The notes under the pieces were generated by a model, which saw nothing but the letters and a program-made list of their open reading frames with translations, was not told where the DNA came from and searched no databases. DNA of 64,000 nt. It comes from Rubripirellula tenax. Lineage in GTDB: Bacteria; Planctomycetota; Planctomycetia; Pirellulales; Pirellulaceae. Below are positions 55,241 through 63,473 of the stretch, piece by piece. Each line of letters starts with the position of its first letter. Position 1 is the stretch's first letter. Both the position numbers and the translations under genes were made by a program. The stretch is taken from assembly GCF_007860125.1 (NCBI RefSeq), contig NZ_SJPW01000008.1, forward strand, positions 62,001 to 126,000, read 5' to 3'.

Positions 55241-55825
55241 CTATCGCTCGCTGACGGAGCACTGCCTCAGTTGCTTTTCGATGCGTTCCAGCATGACTTT
55301 TTCCTTCGCTGATGTCTTTCCCCTTCCGAAATGTCCACCCGAAGCCTCGGCGACGACATTGCACGACCTGACGATTTGGTCTCGCAGCGTTTCACGACGT
55401 TCGAGCGGCAAGACATGGAAGACAGCCAACGAATATTCAGCCCAGTGACTCCACAGCTCATCACCCGGTGGATTCTTGAGCCAGGTCTTAAGCAACGCGC
55501 GGGCATCCGGCTGCCGAACTTGCAGATGCAAAGCGTCGCTCAGGATAGCTTGTTGCTCAGCCGAATCGACTTTACCGTCGGCCCAAGCGACAAACACCAT
55601 CGGGACCAACGCCAAGGCGGTGATGGACGATGGTTTGAAACCAGCGTCCACAAGGTGCTCCAAGATCGTAGACTCTTCAAAACCCGTTGCCGCCTTCAGT
55701 CGTTCGATCGCGTCTTCCCGCTCCATTCTTGACCGCAATTCCATACCAAGCCGCTGATCGACTTGATAGAAGAATTCATCTTCTAGTGCTTTCCCTCGAC
55801 GGTGAATTTCATCTTGTTCGAACAC
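55241..55825 (-). CDS. TerB-like helical protein, paralogue 2
   Basis: The open frame extends to 56062, but GTG 55825 is chosen. It has a GGGAGAG ribosome site 4 bases upstream, begins where homology to paralogue 1 begins, and lies about 65 bases downstream of a perfect sigma-54 promoter. About 194 residues: VFEQDEIHRRGKALEDEFFY, helical core ALALVPMVFVAWADGKVDSA then EQQAILSDAL (TerB-like), C-terminus ASGGHFGRGKTSAKEKVML. Function unknown. It and paralogue 1 are likely co-induced members of the regulon. Confidence 0.75.
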   Translation of the reverse strand: MFEQDEIHRRGKALEDEFFYQVDQRLGMELRSRMEREDAIERLKAATGFEESTILEHLVDAGFKPSSITALALVPMVFVAWADGKVDSAEQQAILSDALHLQVRQPDARALLKTWLKNPPGDELWSHWAEYSLAVFHVLPLERRETLRDQIVRSCNVVAEASGGHFGRGKTSAKEKVMLERIEKQLRQCSVSER

Positions 55826-55889
55826 TAGTCTCTCCCGAAAGGTGGCACATTCAGAAAGACGAAACAACCGTTTCGTCAATAGATCCAGT

Positions 55890-55905
55890 TGCAAGACACG
55901 TGCCA
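55890..55905 (-). promoter_or_regulatory. Sigma-54 (-24/-12) promoter of TerB-like paralogue 2
   Basis: On the minus strand: TGGCACGTGTCTTGCA, a full match to TGGCACGNNNNTTGCW. It settles the GTG 55825 start. A perfect 16-bp palindrome CCTTGGCATGCCAAGG (55918-55933) lies 12 bases upstream and a GTGC-N6-GCAC site 85 bases upstream. Confidence 0.88.
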
Positions 55906-55917
55906 TCGTCGCGTTCG

Positions 55918-55933
55918 CCTTGGCATGCCAAGG
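55918..55933. promoter_or_regulatory. Perfect 16-bp palindrome next to the TerB-like paralogue 2 promoter
   Basis: CCTTGGCATGCCAAGG is fully self-complementary and sits 12 bases upstream of the -24 element. It is too close for a normal NtrC-type enhancer, so it could be a site for a second regulator. It was not seen elsewhere in the window. Confidence 0.45.
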
Positions 55934-55990
55934 GAACATGCATATTCGGCTGTTATTCGGCGATACATCTCGTGAGAAATTCACTTGTGC

Positions 55991-56004
55991 GTGCGAGTTT
56001 GCAC
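55991..56004. promoter_or_regulatory. Candidate enhancer (UAS) GTGC-N6-GCAC for TerB-like paralogue 2
   Basis: GTGCGAGTTTGCAC; on the other strand GTGCAAACTCGCAC, which differs from the USP 3 site (GTGCAAACCCGCAC) at one position. It is 85 bases upstream of the -24 element. Confidence 0.65.
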
Positions 56005-56063
56005 ACAGCAACGGGCTCAATATGCGCGATGAATTGTTGAGATCGTGACGCCACGGTGCCATT

Positions 56064-56381
56064 TCATCTGGCTTTCGTTCTGGAACAGAGTCTGCAAACG
56101 AGTGAAACGGATGGCTTGATCAGAGAGAGCACACGAGTAATCGTGTCGTGCGACGGAATGCCAGCACTGAAATCAGCGAGATTCATCAGCCAGTCGAGCT
56201 TCTCATGTCCGAAGCATTCGATCTTCTCTGGACCATCTGCATCAGCAATCGCGGCGGCGACGATCAGCAGCAAAGTCGAATTGAGTAGATGCACCACCCG
56301 GCTTTGCGCGTAAGGATCTTCGACTGGATCAAAGCAATCGTGACGCATGTCAATCTGCGAACTCATTGCCATCTCCATCAC
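56064..56381 (-). pseudogene. ISAs1-family transposase, N-terminal fragment
   Basis: The translation from about 56366 (MSSQIDMRHDCFDPVEDPYA) matches the N-terminal transposase-associated domain of ISAs1 elements: DPVEDPYAQSRVVHLL, VAAAIADADGPEKIECFGHE, GIPSHDTITRVLSLI. The similarity stops after LIKPS and the frame shifts into unrelated sequence; the catalytic DDE part is missing. It is an insertion-sequence remnant between the TerB-like gene and the phosphoketolase promoter. No terminal repeats were recognised. Confidence 0.7.
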
Positions 56382-56544
56382 AGGGCAAACGAAAAGTATC
56401 CGCAGACATCATTCGCAAGAGAGGGTTCACTCGGGCACCCCAACCAGGAAGACGTTCTCTAGTGTTTGGTGCGAGCGTCGTGACTTCGAAGTTCCGCGAA
56501 AAGTGTGCGTATTGGATCAGCCTGATGGCCTGCAAGACGCAGTT

Positions 56545-56558
56545 GTGCGAATGAGCGC
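56545..56558. promoter_or_regulatory. Imperfect GTGC-N6-GCAC-like site upstream of phosphoketolase
   Basis: GTGCGAATGAGCGC; one arm mismatch (GCGC for GCAC). It lies 54 bases upstream of the -24 element. Confidence 0.4.
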
Positions 56559-56612
56559 TGAATTTGTAGTCGCCACGTCTTCATTTTCGCGATTCGAATG
56601 AAATTGGATGTC

Positions 56613-56628
56613 TGGCACATCGGATGCA
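56613..56628 (+). promoter_or_regulatory. Sigma-54 (-24/-12) promoter of phosphoketolase
   Basis: TGGCACATCGGATGCA on the + strand: consensus -24, -12 ATGCA, GG/GC 10 bases apart. Transcription would start near 56640, about 100 bases before GTG 56741. Confidence 0.8.
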
Positions 56629-56740
56629 TTCGATGTCCGATGTACCAATTGTCCATACGCTTCATTGGTTTGCCTGGATTGCACGGGGTAGCGATGCAAT
56701 GAGGCGTAGCACCGCTTACATTTTTCCTGGAGTCACTACC

Positions 56741-59173
56741 GTGTCGATTTCCGCAGATTCGAGTTTAAGAACCGATGATGTAGAGAGGTTGGACAGCCCG
56801 AATGCTGAAGAACTACGCCTCATCGACGCCTATTGGAGAGCAGCAAACTATTTGTCCGTCGGTCAAATCTACCTATTCGACAATCCGTTGCTCACAAAGC
56901 CGCTGTCCGCCGAGCACATCAAGCCGCGATTGCTTGGTCACTGGGGGACCACGCCGGGATTGAATTTTCTTTACGCTCATCTCAATCGCATCATCAAGCG
57001 GCGCGACCGGAGCGTGCTGTTTGTCACCGGTCCCGGACACGGTGGGCCGGCTTTGGTGGCGAACACATACTTGGAAGGGACATACACAGAACTTTATCCG
57101 AATGTGACCCAAGATACGGAAGGGATGAAGCGGCTTTTCAAACAGTTCAGTTTTCCTGGAGGTATCCCAAGCCACGTCGCGCCGGAAACGCCCGGCAGCA
57201 TTCACGAAGGGGGGGAACTGGGCTACGCATTGTCGCATGCGTTCGGCGCAGCATTTGACAATCCAGACTTGATCGTCGCGTGTGTTGTCGGCGATGGAGA
57301 GGCAGAGACGGGACCGCTGGCGACGAGCTGGCACTCCAACAAATTCTTGAATCCCATCCGTGACGGAGCCGTACTGCCGATACTGCACTTGAACGGATAC
57401 AAGATCGCCAATCCCACGGTTTTGGCGAGAATCAGTCATGATGAACTGGACCACCTGCTACGCGGATATGGCTATGAGCCTTTCTATGTGGAGGGAAACG
57501 ATCCGGCGAAGCTGCATGCGATGATGGCTGAAACCTTGGATCGTGTGATGGACGAAATTCAACGCATTCAACAAGTCGCACGACAGAACATTGATCCAAC
57601 GCGTCCCCGTTGGCCAATGATCGTGTTGCGTACGCCCAAGGGTTGGACATGTCCCCACGAAGTCGATGGTGTTCAAGTGGAGGATAGCTGGCGAAGCCAT
57701 CAAGTGCCGCTTAGTTCTCTACACGGAAACGCCGACCACATCCGACTGTTGCAGAAGTGGATGAAGAGCTACCGGCCGGAGGAGCTCTTTGATGCGGACG
57801 GTCGCCTGAACGTTGAAATCGCCGATCTCGCACCTGTTGGTGATAGACGCATGGGAGCCAATCCCCACGGCAACGGCGGTTTGTTGTTAAAGAGCCTGCG
57901 AATGCCTGACTTCCGCAAATATGCGGTTGACGTGCCAAGTCCAGGTGCGGTGAATGCGGAGGCGACTCGCGTTCAGGGCAAGTTCATTCGTGACGTGATG
58001 AGGAAGAACGAGTTCCATCAAAATTTTCGCGTCTTTAGTCCTGACGAAAACGCTTCCAACAGGTGGGGAGATGTTTTCGATGCGACGGATCGCGGTTTCG
58101 TTGGCGAAATCCTTCCAAGCGACGATCACATTTCGCCCAACGGACGCGTGATGGAAATGCTGTCGGAGCACCAATGCCAAGGTTGGTTGGAGGGCTATCT
58201 GCTTACCGGTCGCCACGGATTCTTCAATTGCTACGAAGCTTTCATTCACATCATCGACTCGATGCTGAATCAGCACGCCAAGTGGTTGAAGGTGTGCGAG
58301 GACATTCCTTGGCGGCGTCCGATTGCATCGCTGAACTACCTGTTGTCATCGCACGTCTGGCGACAAGACCACAACGGATTCAGTCACCAAGATCCTGGCT
58401 TCATCGACCATGTGGTGAACAAGAAGTCCGAGATCATTCGTGTTTATCTTCCACCCGACGCGAACTGTTTGCTGTCGGTAACAGACCACTGCCTGCGCAG
58501 CCGCAACGATGTCAACGTCATTGTCGCCGGGAAACAGTCCTCTCCGCAGTGGCTGACGATGGACGAAGCAATCAAGCACTGCACGGCCGGAATTAGCATT
58601 TGGCCATGGGCCAGCAATGACCAGGGTGCCGAACCCGACGTTGTGATGGCCTGTTGCGGTGACGTGCCGACGCTCGAAACGCTCGCGGCCGTCGAACTGT
58701 TGCGACGATACCTTCCCAACCTAAAGGTACGAGTGATCAACGTGGTCAACCTGATGAAATTGCAGACTCCCAGCGAGCATCCGCTCGGGCTGTCCGATCG
58801 TGACTTCGACATTCTATTCACCACGAACAAACCAATCATCTTTGCTTTTCACGGCTATCCATGGTTGATTCATCGACTGACCTACCGTCGCACCAATCAC
58901 CACAACCTGCATGTACGCGGATACAAGGAAGAAGGAACCACGACGACACCGTTCGACATGGTGGTTCTGAACGATCTTGATCGCTTTCACTTGGTTGAAG
59001 ACGTCATCAATCGGGTTCCCGCTTTGGGTGCCAAAGACGCCTACGTCAAACAAGCCGTGCGCGACAAACTGATCGATCACAAGCAGTACATCGCGGAACA
59101 CGGCGAGGACATGCCCGAGGTGCGCGAGTGGGTATGGTCCGGCAAGCGCTCAAACGACTCGACGGGGAACTAG
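56741..59173 (+). CDS. xfp: Phosphoketolase (xylulose-5-phosphate/fructose-6-phosphate)
   Basis: GTG 56741 is chosen: GGAG lies 9 bases upstream and the length (810 residues) matches the family; the frame opening at 56624 lies in the promoter. Diagnostic motifs: [56 protein letters not shown] with [15 protein letters not shown], the thiamine diphosphate motif [10 protein letters not shown], and [16 protein letters not shown]. The enzyme cleaves ketose phosphates to acetyl phosphate plus an aldose phosphate without oxidation. Acetyl phosphate would normally give ATP through acetate kinase; the kinase gene that follows is only a remnant. Regulation by sigma-54 suggests use under oxygen or energy limitation. 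Confidence 0.96.
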   Translation: MSISADSSLRTDDVERLDSPNAEELRLIDAYWRAANYLSVGQIYLFDNPLLTKPLSAEHIKPRLLGHWGTTPGLNFLYAHLNRIIKRRDRSVLFVTGPGHGGPALVANTYLEGTYTELYPNVTQDTEGMKRLFKQFSFPGGIPSHVAPETPGSIHEGGELGYALSHAFGAAFDNPDLIVACVVGDGEAETGPLATSWHSNKFLNPIRDGAVLPILHLNGYKIANPTVLARISHDELDHLLRGYGYEPFYVEGNDPAKLHAMMAETLDRVMDEIQRIQQVARQNIDPTRPRWPMIVLRTPKGWTCPHEVDGVQVEDSWRSHQVPLSSLHGNADHIRLLQKWMKSYRPEELFDADGRLNVEIADLAPVGDRRMGANPHGNGGLLLKSLRMPDFRKYAVDVPSPGAVNAEATRVQGKFIRDVMRKNEFHQNFRVFSPDENASNRWGDVFDATDRGFVGEILPSDDHISPNGRVMEMLSEHQCQGWLEGYLLTGRHGFFNCYEAFIHIIDSMLNQHAKWLKVCEDIPWRRPIASLNYLLSSHVWRQDHNGFSHQDPGFIDHVVNKKSEIIRVYLPPDANCLLSVTDHCLRSRNDVNVIVAGKQSSPQWLTMDEAIKHCTAGISIWPWASNDQGAEPDVVMACCGDVPTLETLAAVELLRRYLPNLKVRVINVVNLMKLQTPSEHPLGLSDRDFDILFTTNKPIIFAFHGYPWLIHRLTYRRTNHHNLHVRGYKEEGTTTTPFDMVVLNDLDRFHLVEDVINRVPALGAKDAYVKQAVRDKLIDHKQYIAEHGEDMPEVREWVWSGKRSNDSTGN

Positions 59174-59290
59174 GTCGATCAACCTACTGGTTTTCTAAAC
59201 GAGGCATCGCCGGACGTTGCTCATGCGAATCCACTCTACGGCGGATTGATTCGATCTGGCGAGATGGTGCGGCGTAGCGAATCAAACGTT

Positions 59291-59467
59291 TCAGCAGTCC
59301 GGGGCATGTGTCCGGCCCCAACATCCACGGGATTCACTCCGATGGATGCCGTGATGATGGGCAACCGCTACGGCTCAATCGACTTTCGAATTCTATCCTA
59401 CTTAACATCTCAGCCTGGCGTTTCTGCGGCCGATTCGGTCCGCTCGAGAAACGTTCTTGCCGGACAA
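59291..59467 (+). pseudogene. Acetate kinase remnant (ackA fragment)
   Basis: Translation in the frame from 59246 contains STGFTPMDAVMMGNRYGSID then FRILSYLTSQPGVSAADS. It matches the acetate kinase segment [20 protein letters not shown] and the following helix, with AVRG before it matching AIRNG. Upstream and downstream frames are lost, and only about 60 of the 400 residues remain. It directly follows phosphoketolase, the usual xfp-ackA gene order, so it is a decayed partner gene. The remainder of 59174-59522 shows nothing else. Confidence 0.65.
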
Positions 59468-59522
59468 CGGGTGACCTTGGGAGGAATGACCTTTGAATCG
59501 CAAGGGCGAAGCAAAAAAGAGT

Positions 59523-59969
59523 CTACTTGCCCCGACTTGCAAATGGCAAACGGGGAACCAATCGACCGACCTTGGATTGATAGTCGCGGTACTCTTCAAA
59601 ACGCTTCACCATCGCCAATTCTTCCACGCTTGCCTTACTAGCCAGAACGATTGACAAGCCGATCCAAGCGGCCAATCGCCACCACGCAAATCCACTCAAT
59701 AGCAACGCCGCAGTAAACCACATCAGCCCTGCGTACATCGGATGGCGGACGACAGCATATGGCCCACTTCGGATTAGCCGAGTGTCTTCATTCGTTGTTG
59801 GATGCACGCGAAGCTTGAACAAACCCATCGTCAACCACGCAGACATCGCTAGAACAATGCCCGGCAAAGCGATCAGCATGATCGCCCAAGGAAAGGGAAG
59901 CCAGGTTGCCGATAGAACTAAGATCGCGGCAAGAGCAAATTGCGCGACAATTAAGAAGACGTGATACAT
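59523..59969 (-). CDS. Isoprenylcysteine methyltransferase-family membrane protein
   Basis: A 148-residue protein with about four hydrophobic segments (HVFLIVAQFALAAILVLSA; WAIMLIALPGIVLAMSAWLT). The methyltransferase signature is SGPYAVVRHPMYAGL with the EE...F..Y..Y pattern (EELAMVKRFEEYRDYQSKVG) at the C-terminus. It belongs to the ICMT/PEMT-like group of bacterial S-adenosylmethionine-dependent membrane methyltransferases. Substrate unknown. Its upstream region was replaced by the IS4-type element, which begins 27 bases before the ATG, so its original promoter may be lost. Confidence 0.85.
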   Translation of the reverse strand: MYHVFLIVAQFALAAILVLSATWLPFPWAIMLIALPGIVLAMSAWLTMGLFKLRVHPTTNEDTRLIRSGPYAVVRHPMYAGLMWFTAALLLSGFAWWRLAAWIGLSIVLASKASVEELAMVKRFEEYRDYQSKVGRLVPRLPFASRGK

Positions 59970-59995
59970 AAAACGATCAGATCAAGACTGTCTAT

Positions 59996-60040
59996 CAGCC
60001 TGTTGAAAAAGGGGGCTGACCCGAATGGCACTTAATCGGC
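59996..60040 (+). repeat. Left terminal inverted repeat of the IS4-family element
   Basis: Starts CAGCCTGTTGAAAAAGGGGG. It matches the inverse of 61173-61217 with mismatches only at positions 10 and 20. Confidence 0.88.
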
Positions 60041-60209
60041 GGCAAGCTATTGCTGGTTCAGGAGTTAGCAGCGATTGACAGCAAGGGGCTTCACTTGCGA
60101 TGAGTTTGGGTATCTCACCACCTAAACACGCCAAGCATGGAAGCCCCCCGTGTGCTGTCAATCGTTTGATTCGTTTCGTTGTCGAGTCCATCGCGCTCGC
60201 CAAAACGGT

Positions 60210-61165
60210 GACCTCTACTTCGCGTCTTTGATTTCCAGAGAGACTATCGAGTCGGTCTTCGGCGAGGCAACCTCCATTCTCGGCGCGGCCAGAGTCTACA
60301 ACAACGAATCGGACATCCCCCGGTGACATTGTGGGTGTTCTTGTCGCAGGTCATGAGCATCCACCACGGCTGTGTCTGGCCAGTCGCCAAACTGATCACC
60401 TATCGAGTCGCCAATGGGCTGTCAGCGTGCTCGGCTCAAACCGGTGCCTACTGTATCGCCCGCGACAAACTTGACGAGCGGGCCATGCATCGCTTGGTCA
60501 CCGCGAGCGGTCAAGCCATCGAAGCCACCGCTCCCGATCATTGGCGGTGGTTGGGACACCGAGTCATCACCGCCGATGGTGCGACCGTGACGATGGCCGA
60601 CACGATCGAAAACCAAGATGCGTATCCGCACCTAACGAGCCAAGCTCCAGGCTGCGGATTCCCGATTGTGCGTGTTGTGGTTCTGTTCGCGTTATCCACC
60701 GCAGTCGTGCCCGACATGGCGCTGGGACGGTACAAGGGCAAACTCACTCACGAGGTAAGTCTGTTCAGACAGATTGATGAAATCATCGAAGAAACCGATG
60801 TGTTTCTCGCTGATCGTGCGTACGCGGGTTGGTTTGAAATAGCTCGCATGATGCAGCGTGGTGCGCATGAGTGATTTTCGGACCGGTATTCGGTACGGAA
60901 AAGACGATCACTCGATCCAGATCGACAAGCCGTCATGCCCGACGTGGATGAGCAAAGAAGAGTACGAAGGCTACCCCGACTTCATCATGATTCGGGAGAT
61001 CAAGATCCATGTCACCAATCAAGATTTCCGGACTCGCGAGATCATCGTCCACACGTCGTTGGAAACTGACCGGACCGCTACGAACCCAGAGTGCTCAAGC
61101 GGCGACCGAAGAAGTGCAAACTCATGCTGAAGTTCAGACGCGAATACAAACCCGGTGAAGCATGA
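60210..61165 (+). pseudogene. IS4-family transposase, frameshifted and deleted
   Basis: Three frames must be joined. The N-part (60210-60322) reads DLYFASLISRETIESVFGEA; the main open frame (60323-60874) reads LWVFLSQVMS, CSAQTGAYCIARDKL, GHRVITADGATVTMADT and VFLADRAYAGWFEIARMMQR with two catalytic Asp. After a frameshift, SDFRTGIRYGKDDHSIQIDK and REIIVHTSLET follow. The segment with the catalytic Glu is missing and the sequence jumps to the C-terminal end PRVLKRRPKKCKL (stop at 61163-61165). It cannot make an active enzyme. Confidence 0.8.
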
Positions 61166-61172
61166 GACTTAC

Positions 61173-61217
61173 GCCGATTAAGTGCCATTCGGGTCAGACC
61201 CCTTTTTTAACAGGCTG
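61173..61217 (-). repeat. Right terminal inverted repeat of the IS4-family element
   Basis: Inverse copy of 59996-60040 with two mismatches; directly followed by the USP 3 stop codon (61218-61220 on the minus strand). Confidence 0.88.
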
Positions 61218-62186
61218 CTATCCCTCTACCTCAACCTGTTGCCTTAGACGTTGCGCGGCATCAAGCTTTGCATTCTGACGATCGACCTTATCGCGCACGA
61301 TCAAAACACTGCACATCGCGTGACGCAGAACGTAACGTGATGTGCTGCCCATGAACAACCGCGTCAGCAAACCACTGTCGCTGTCTCCGGTCAGAATAAG
61401 ATCGCAACCGTGCGTCTCGGCGTATTCGATCAATGCGTCGCCGACGTGACCGCTTTCGACTAAATGAGTTTCGGTATTTAGTCCCATGGCTTGCAACTGT
61501 GTCTCAAAATCGAGAATTTGTTGCTGTGCTTCTCTACGAAAGGCCTGCCAATACTTGGACGCCGTTTGTCGAATGTCTTGGCGATAGAGCGTTTCCAGAC
61601 GAAGCACGCGGACCAGGTGAACTTCGACGTTCGGACGCAACTCAAGTTGCTTCAGCCAATCGATCATTCGGTGATCCTCCGCCGCACCCGATAGCGCAAT
61701 GATGACCTTGGTTAGCGATGGCGGACGCTCCGAGTCCCGTTTTGGACGAACGATCAAGATGGAGGCGTCGGCATGAGTGGCAACGTAATCGGAGACGCTT
61801 CCCAGCAGAACGCGATCGAGTGCAGAGTGCCCAACCGCGCCCAACACGATCAGTTCGGTGTCGGTGCTTTCGGCTACTTTTAGTAACTCCGTCGCTGGTG
61901 GACCGACCGGGATGCGCGTGCGAACGCCATGTAGAAAATTCCTGCGAGCAGACTTGCGGATTTCATCTGCCTCGTGTTCGATCCGCTCTTTCACGCAGTT
62001 GCGTTCTTCGTCAAGGAACGCACCCAAGTCAGCCGGCATATCGGAAATTCCACTGGACATGAACATGAGCGGCATCACGGCAGACACGATCTCGACATCA
62101 ATGGGCTTACGAAAAGGGATCGCCATCAGGTACGCAGCAGCCGCTTGGGAATGTGGCGAAGCGTCGTTGGCTAGCAGAACACGCAT
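61218..62186 (-). CDS. Tandem universal stress protein (USP 3)
   Basis: ATG 62186 is chosen because AAGGAG lies 7-8 bases upstream; ATG 62207 would place that ribosome site inside the gene. About 322 residues, two UspA domains. Domain 1 (MRVLLANDASPHSQAAAAYL) has GAVGHSALDRVLLGSVSDYV; domain 2 has GDSDSGLLTRLFMGSTSRYV. Domain 1 keeps the full ATP-binding glycines, domain 2 has GDSDS in the first part and may be altered. The stop codon TAG is immediately next to the IS4-type element. Expressed from the sigma-54 promoter at 62261. Confidence 0.92.
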   Translation of the reverse strand: MRVLLANDASPHSQAAAAYLMAIPFRKPIDVEIVSAVMPLMFMSSGISDMPADLGAFLDEERNCVKERIEHEADEIRKSARRNFLHGVRTRIPVGPPATELLKVAESTDTELIVLGAVGHSALDRVLLGSVSDYVATHADASILIVRPKRDSERPPSLTKVIIALSGAAEDHRMIDWLKQLELRPNVEVHLVRVLRLETLYRQDIRQTASKYWQAFRREAQQQILDFETQLQAMGLNTETHLVESGHVGDALIEYAETHGCDLILTGDSDSGLLTRLFMGSTSRYVLRHAMCSVLIVRDKVDRQNAKLDAAQRLRQQVEVEG

Positions 62187-62260
62187 GATGGGCTCCTTGG
62201 TTGGCATTGAACTTGATTCGTGGTCTGCAGTTCAACCACTTCTAACGATGTCATCAAATT

Positions 62261-62276
62261 CGCAAAGCGGATGCCA
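62261..62276 (-). promoter_or_regulatory. Sigma-54 (-24/-12) promoter of USP 3
   Basis: On the minus strand: TGGCATCCGCTTTGCG: -24 TGGCAT, -12 TTGC, GG/GC 10 bases apart. It is 74 bases before ATG 62186 and 42 bases downstream of a perfect GTGC-N6-GCAC site. Confidence 0.8.
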
Positions 62277-62318
62277 ACCGAGAAATACCGAATTTAAGTT
62301 CCTTGGATCATCCATGCT

Positions 62319-62332
62319 GTGCAAACCCGCAC
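62319..62332. promoter_or_regulatory. Candidate enhancer (UAS) GTGC-N6-GCAC for USP 3
   Basis: GTGCAAACCCGCAC, perfect arms, 42 bases upstream of the -24 element. It differs at one base from the inverse of the site upstream of TerB-like paralogue 2. Confidence 0.65.
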
Positions 62333-63473
62333 ATCTAGTCGTGCATCAACGCATCATCAAAAGCGGCAATGTAGTTGCTCCTAGCTTTAGTAACTCGGCA
62401 TGTAGGGATTGGGCTGATACGCCTTGACCTTGAAGTGCGACTGCAGGAGTACCGCTGACTTCTACTGTGAGCAAGCACTCACGAAAATGACTTGCCATCT
62501 TGCTCACCAGCGCAAGAACCGAGCGTTGTTTCGCCAGCATGTTCGAGCGCAAGAGCTCGCTAAACCATTCAAGGGCAAGGGATCGAGAGTGAACCAACTG
62601 GGCGCATCGCCTGCGAAGCCTTTCGGATCGCATCCGGTTTCCCGGTTGAGTCATCATTGGCTGCATTCGTTCGCTACGGGAATTGATTGCAGATCGAACG
62701 TCGAACCACCGACGATCTCAAAAAGACTCAAGTCGCTTCGTTACCCGTTTTCGATCACTTGCTCTATTTAGATTCTGTTTTCCTCGGGCGTGCGAACCCG
62801 AGCAGGGACTTCGATCCACTCGGCTTGCTTCGACGCGGTAAACCGACATTAGCCCATGATGAAGCGAAAGCCATCCATCTTCGTGACGGACCGCAATCTG
62901 CTTGGCGTTAAGAACGCCACGCAGTTTGATGGACGCTGTTGATTCGACAATGTGCTGGATGTCGAATTGCGTACGTGGCCTAACCCGTCGAATCTGTTGC
63001 ATCGAAGCCTGCTCGACGAGAATTTAGTGATTGCCATCTGGCCACGCGGTCGTCGCATTTTTGGGTGTTCGATGCCTTTGTAGATCAAGGGCTGAAACTG
63101 GAGGGACTAGTTCACGTTGACGTCCATCCGTATTACTGCCCAGATTCGGATGACGTTCCGACAAATGGCTTGAGATCCGAGCTGATCAACTTTGTTGAAG
63201 TTGTGCTTTGTGAGAATGTCAGATGTGGGGAGTTGGTCAGCACCGGCTAAACGATGCCGAGCGATCGACGGGCCCACTTGCCCGACGCACGCATTGACCA
63301 AAACTACAGGTTCATCCCTGGCTTGCACGTCGTTCCCCGTATAGTTCGACGTGAATCCGAACCGATATTGAATCGTTGGTTGACGAAATCGTCCACAGCC
63401 CCTCGAATCTCGTTACCCGAGAATAGGGTTGGATCAGGCTACAGTTTGCCCAACGATTAACAGGTTGAGTCCG
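62333..63473. other. Non-coding region with possible gene debris
   Basis: About 1.1 kb without a supported gene. Open frames on both strands lack recognisable domains. One minus-strand stretch (about 62849-63002; KLRGVLNAKQIAVRHEDGWL) loosely resembles a BON domain and could be debris of such a gene, but the match is weak. The plus-strand frame 63065-63250 has no recognised relative. Confidence 0.4.

Larger units (their letters stand above)
56382..56740. other. Intergenic leader of phosphoketolase
   Basis: About 360 bases without a supported gene. They carry an imperfect palindrome (56545-56558) and a sigma-54 element (56613-56628). The open frame that continues upstream of the phosphoketolase start is not conserved-looking and begins at the promoter itself. 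Confidence 0.5.
59996..61217 (+). mobile_element. IS4-family element, internally deleted, with 45-bp terminal inverted repeats
   Basis: Ends at 59996-60040 and 61173-61217 are inverse repeats matching at 43 of 45 positions. CTAT occurs directly on both sides (59992-59995 and 61218-61221), a possible 4-bp target duplication. The inside is one decayed transposase gene. The right end touches the TAG stop of the USP 3 gene exactly. At 1222 bp it is shorter than an intact element of this type would be. Confidence 0.85.

Noticed and set aside
54900-55364. 154-codon minus-strand open frame
   Set aside because: Overlaps the end of the TerB-like gene in another frame, has no ribosome site or recognisable domain.
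62849-63002. Degenerate BON-domain gene on the minus strand
   Set aside because: A short loose resemblance only (AVRHEDGWLSLHHGLMSVYR); not enough to call a pseudogene.
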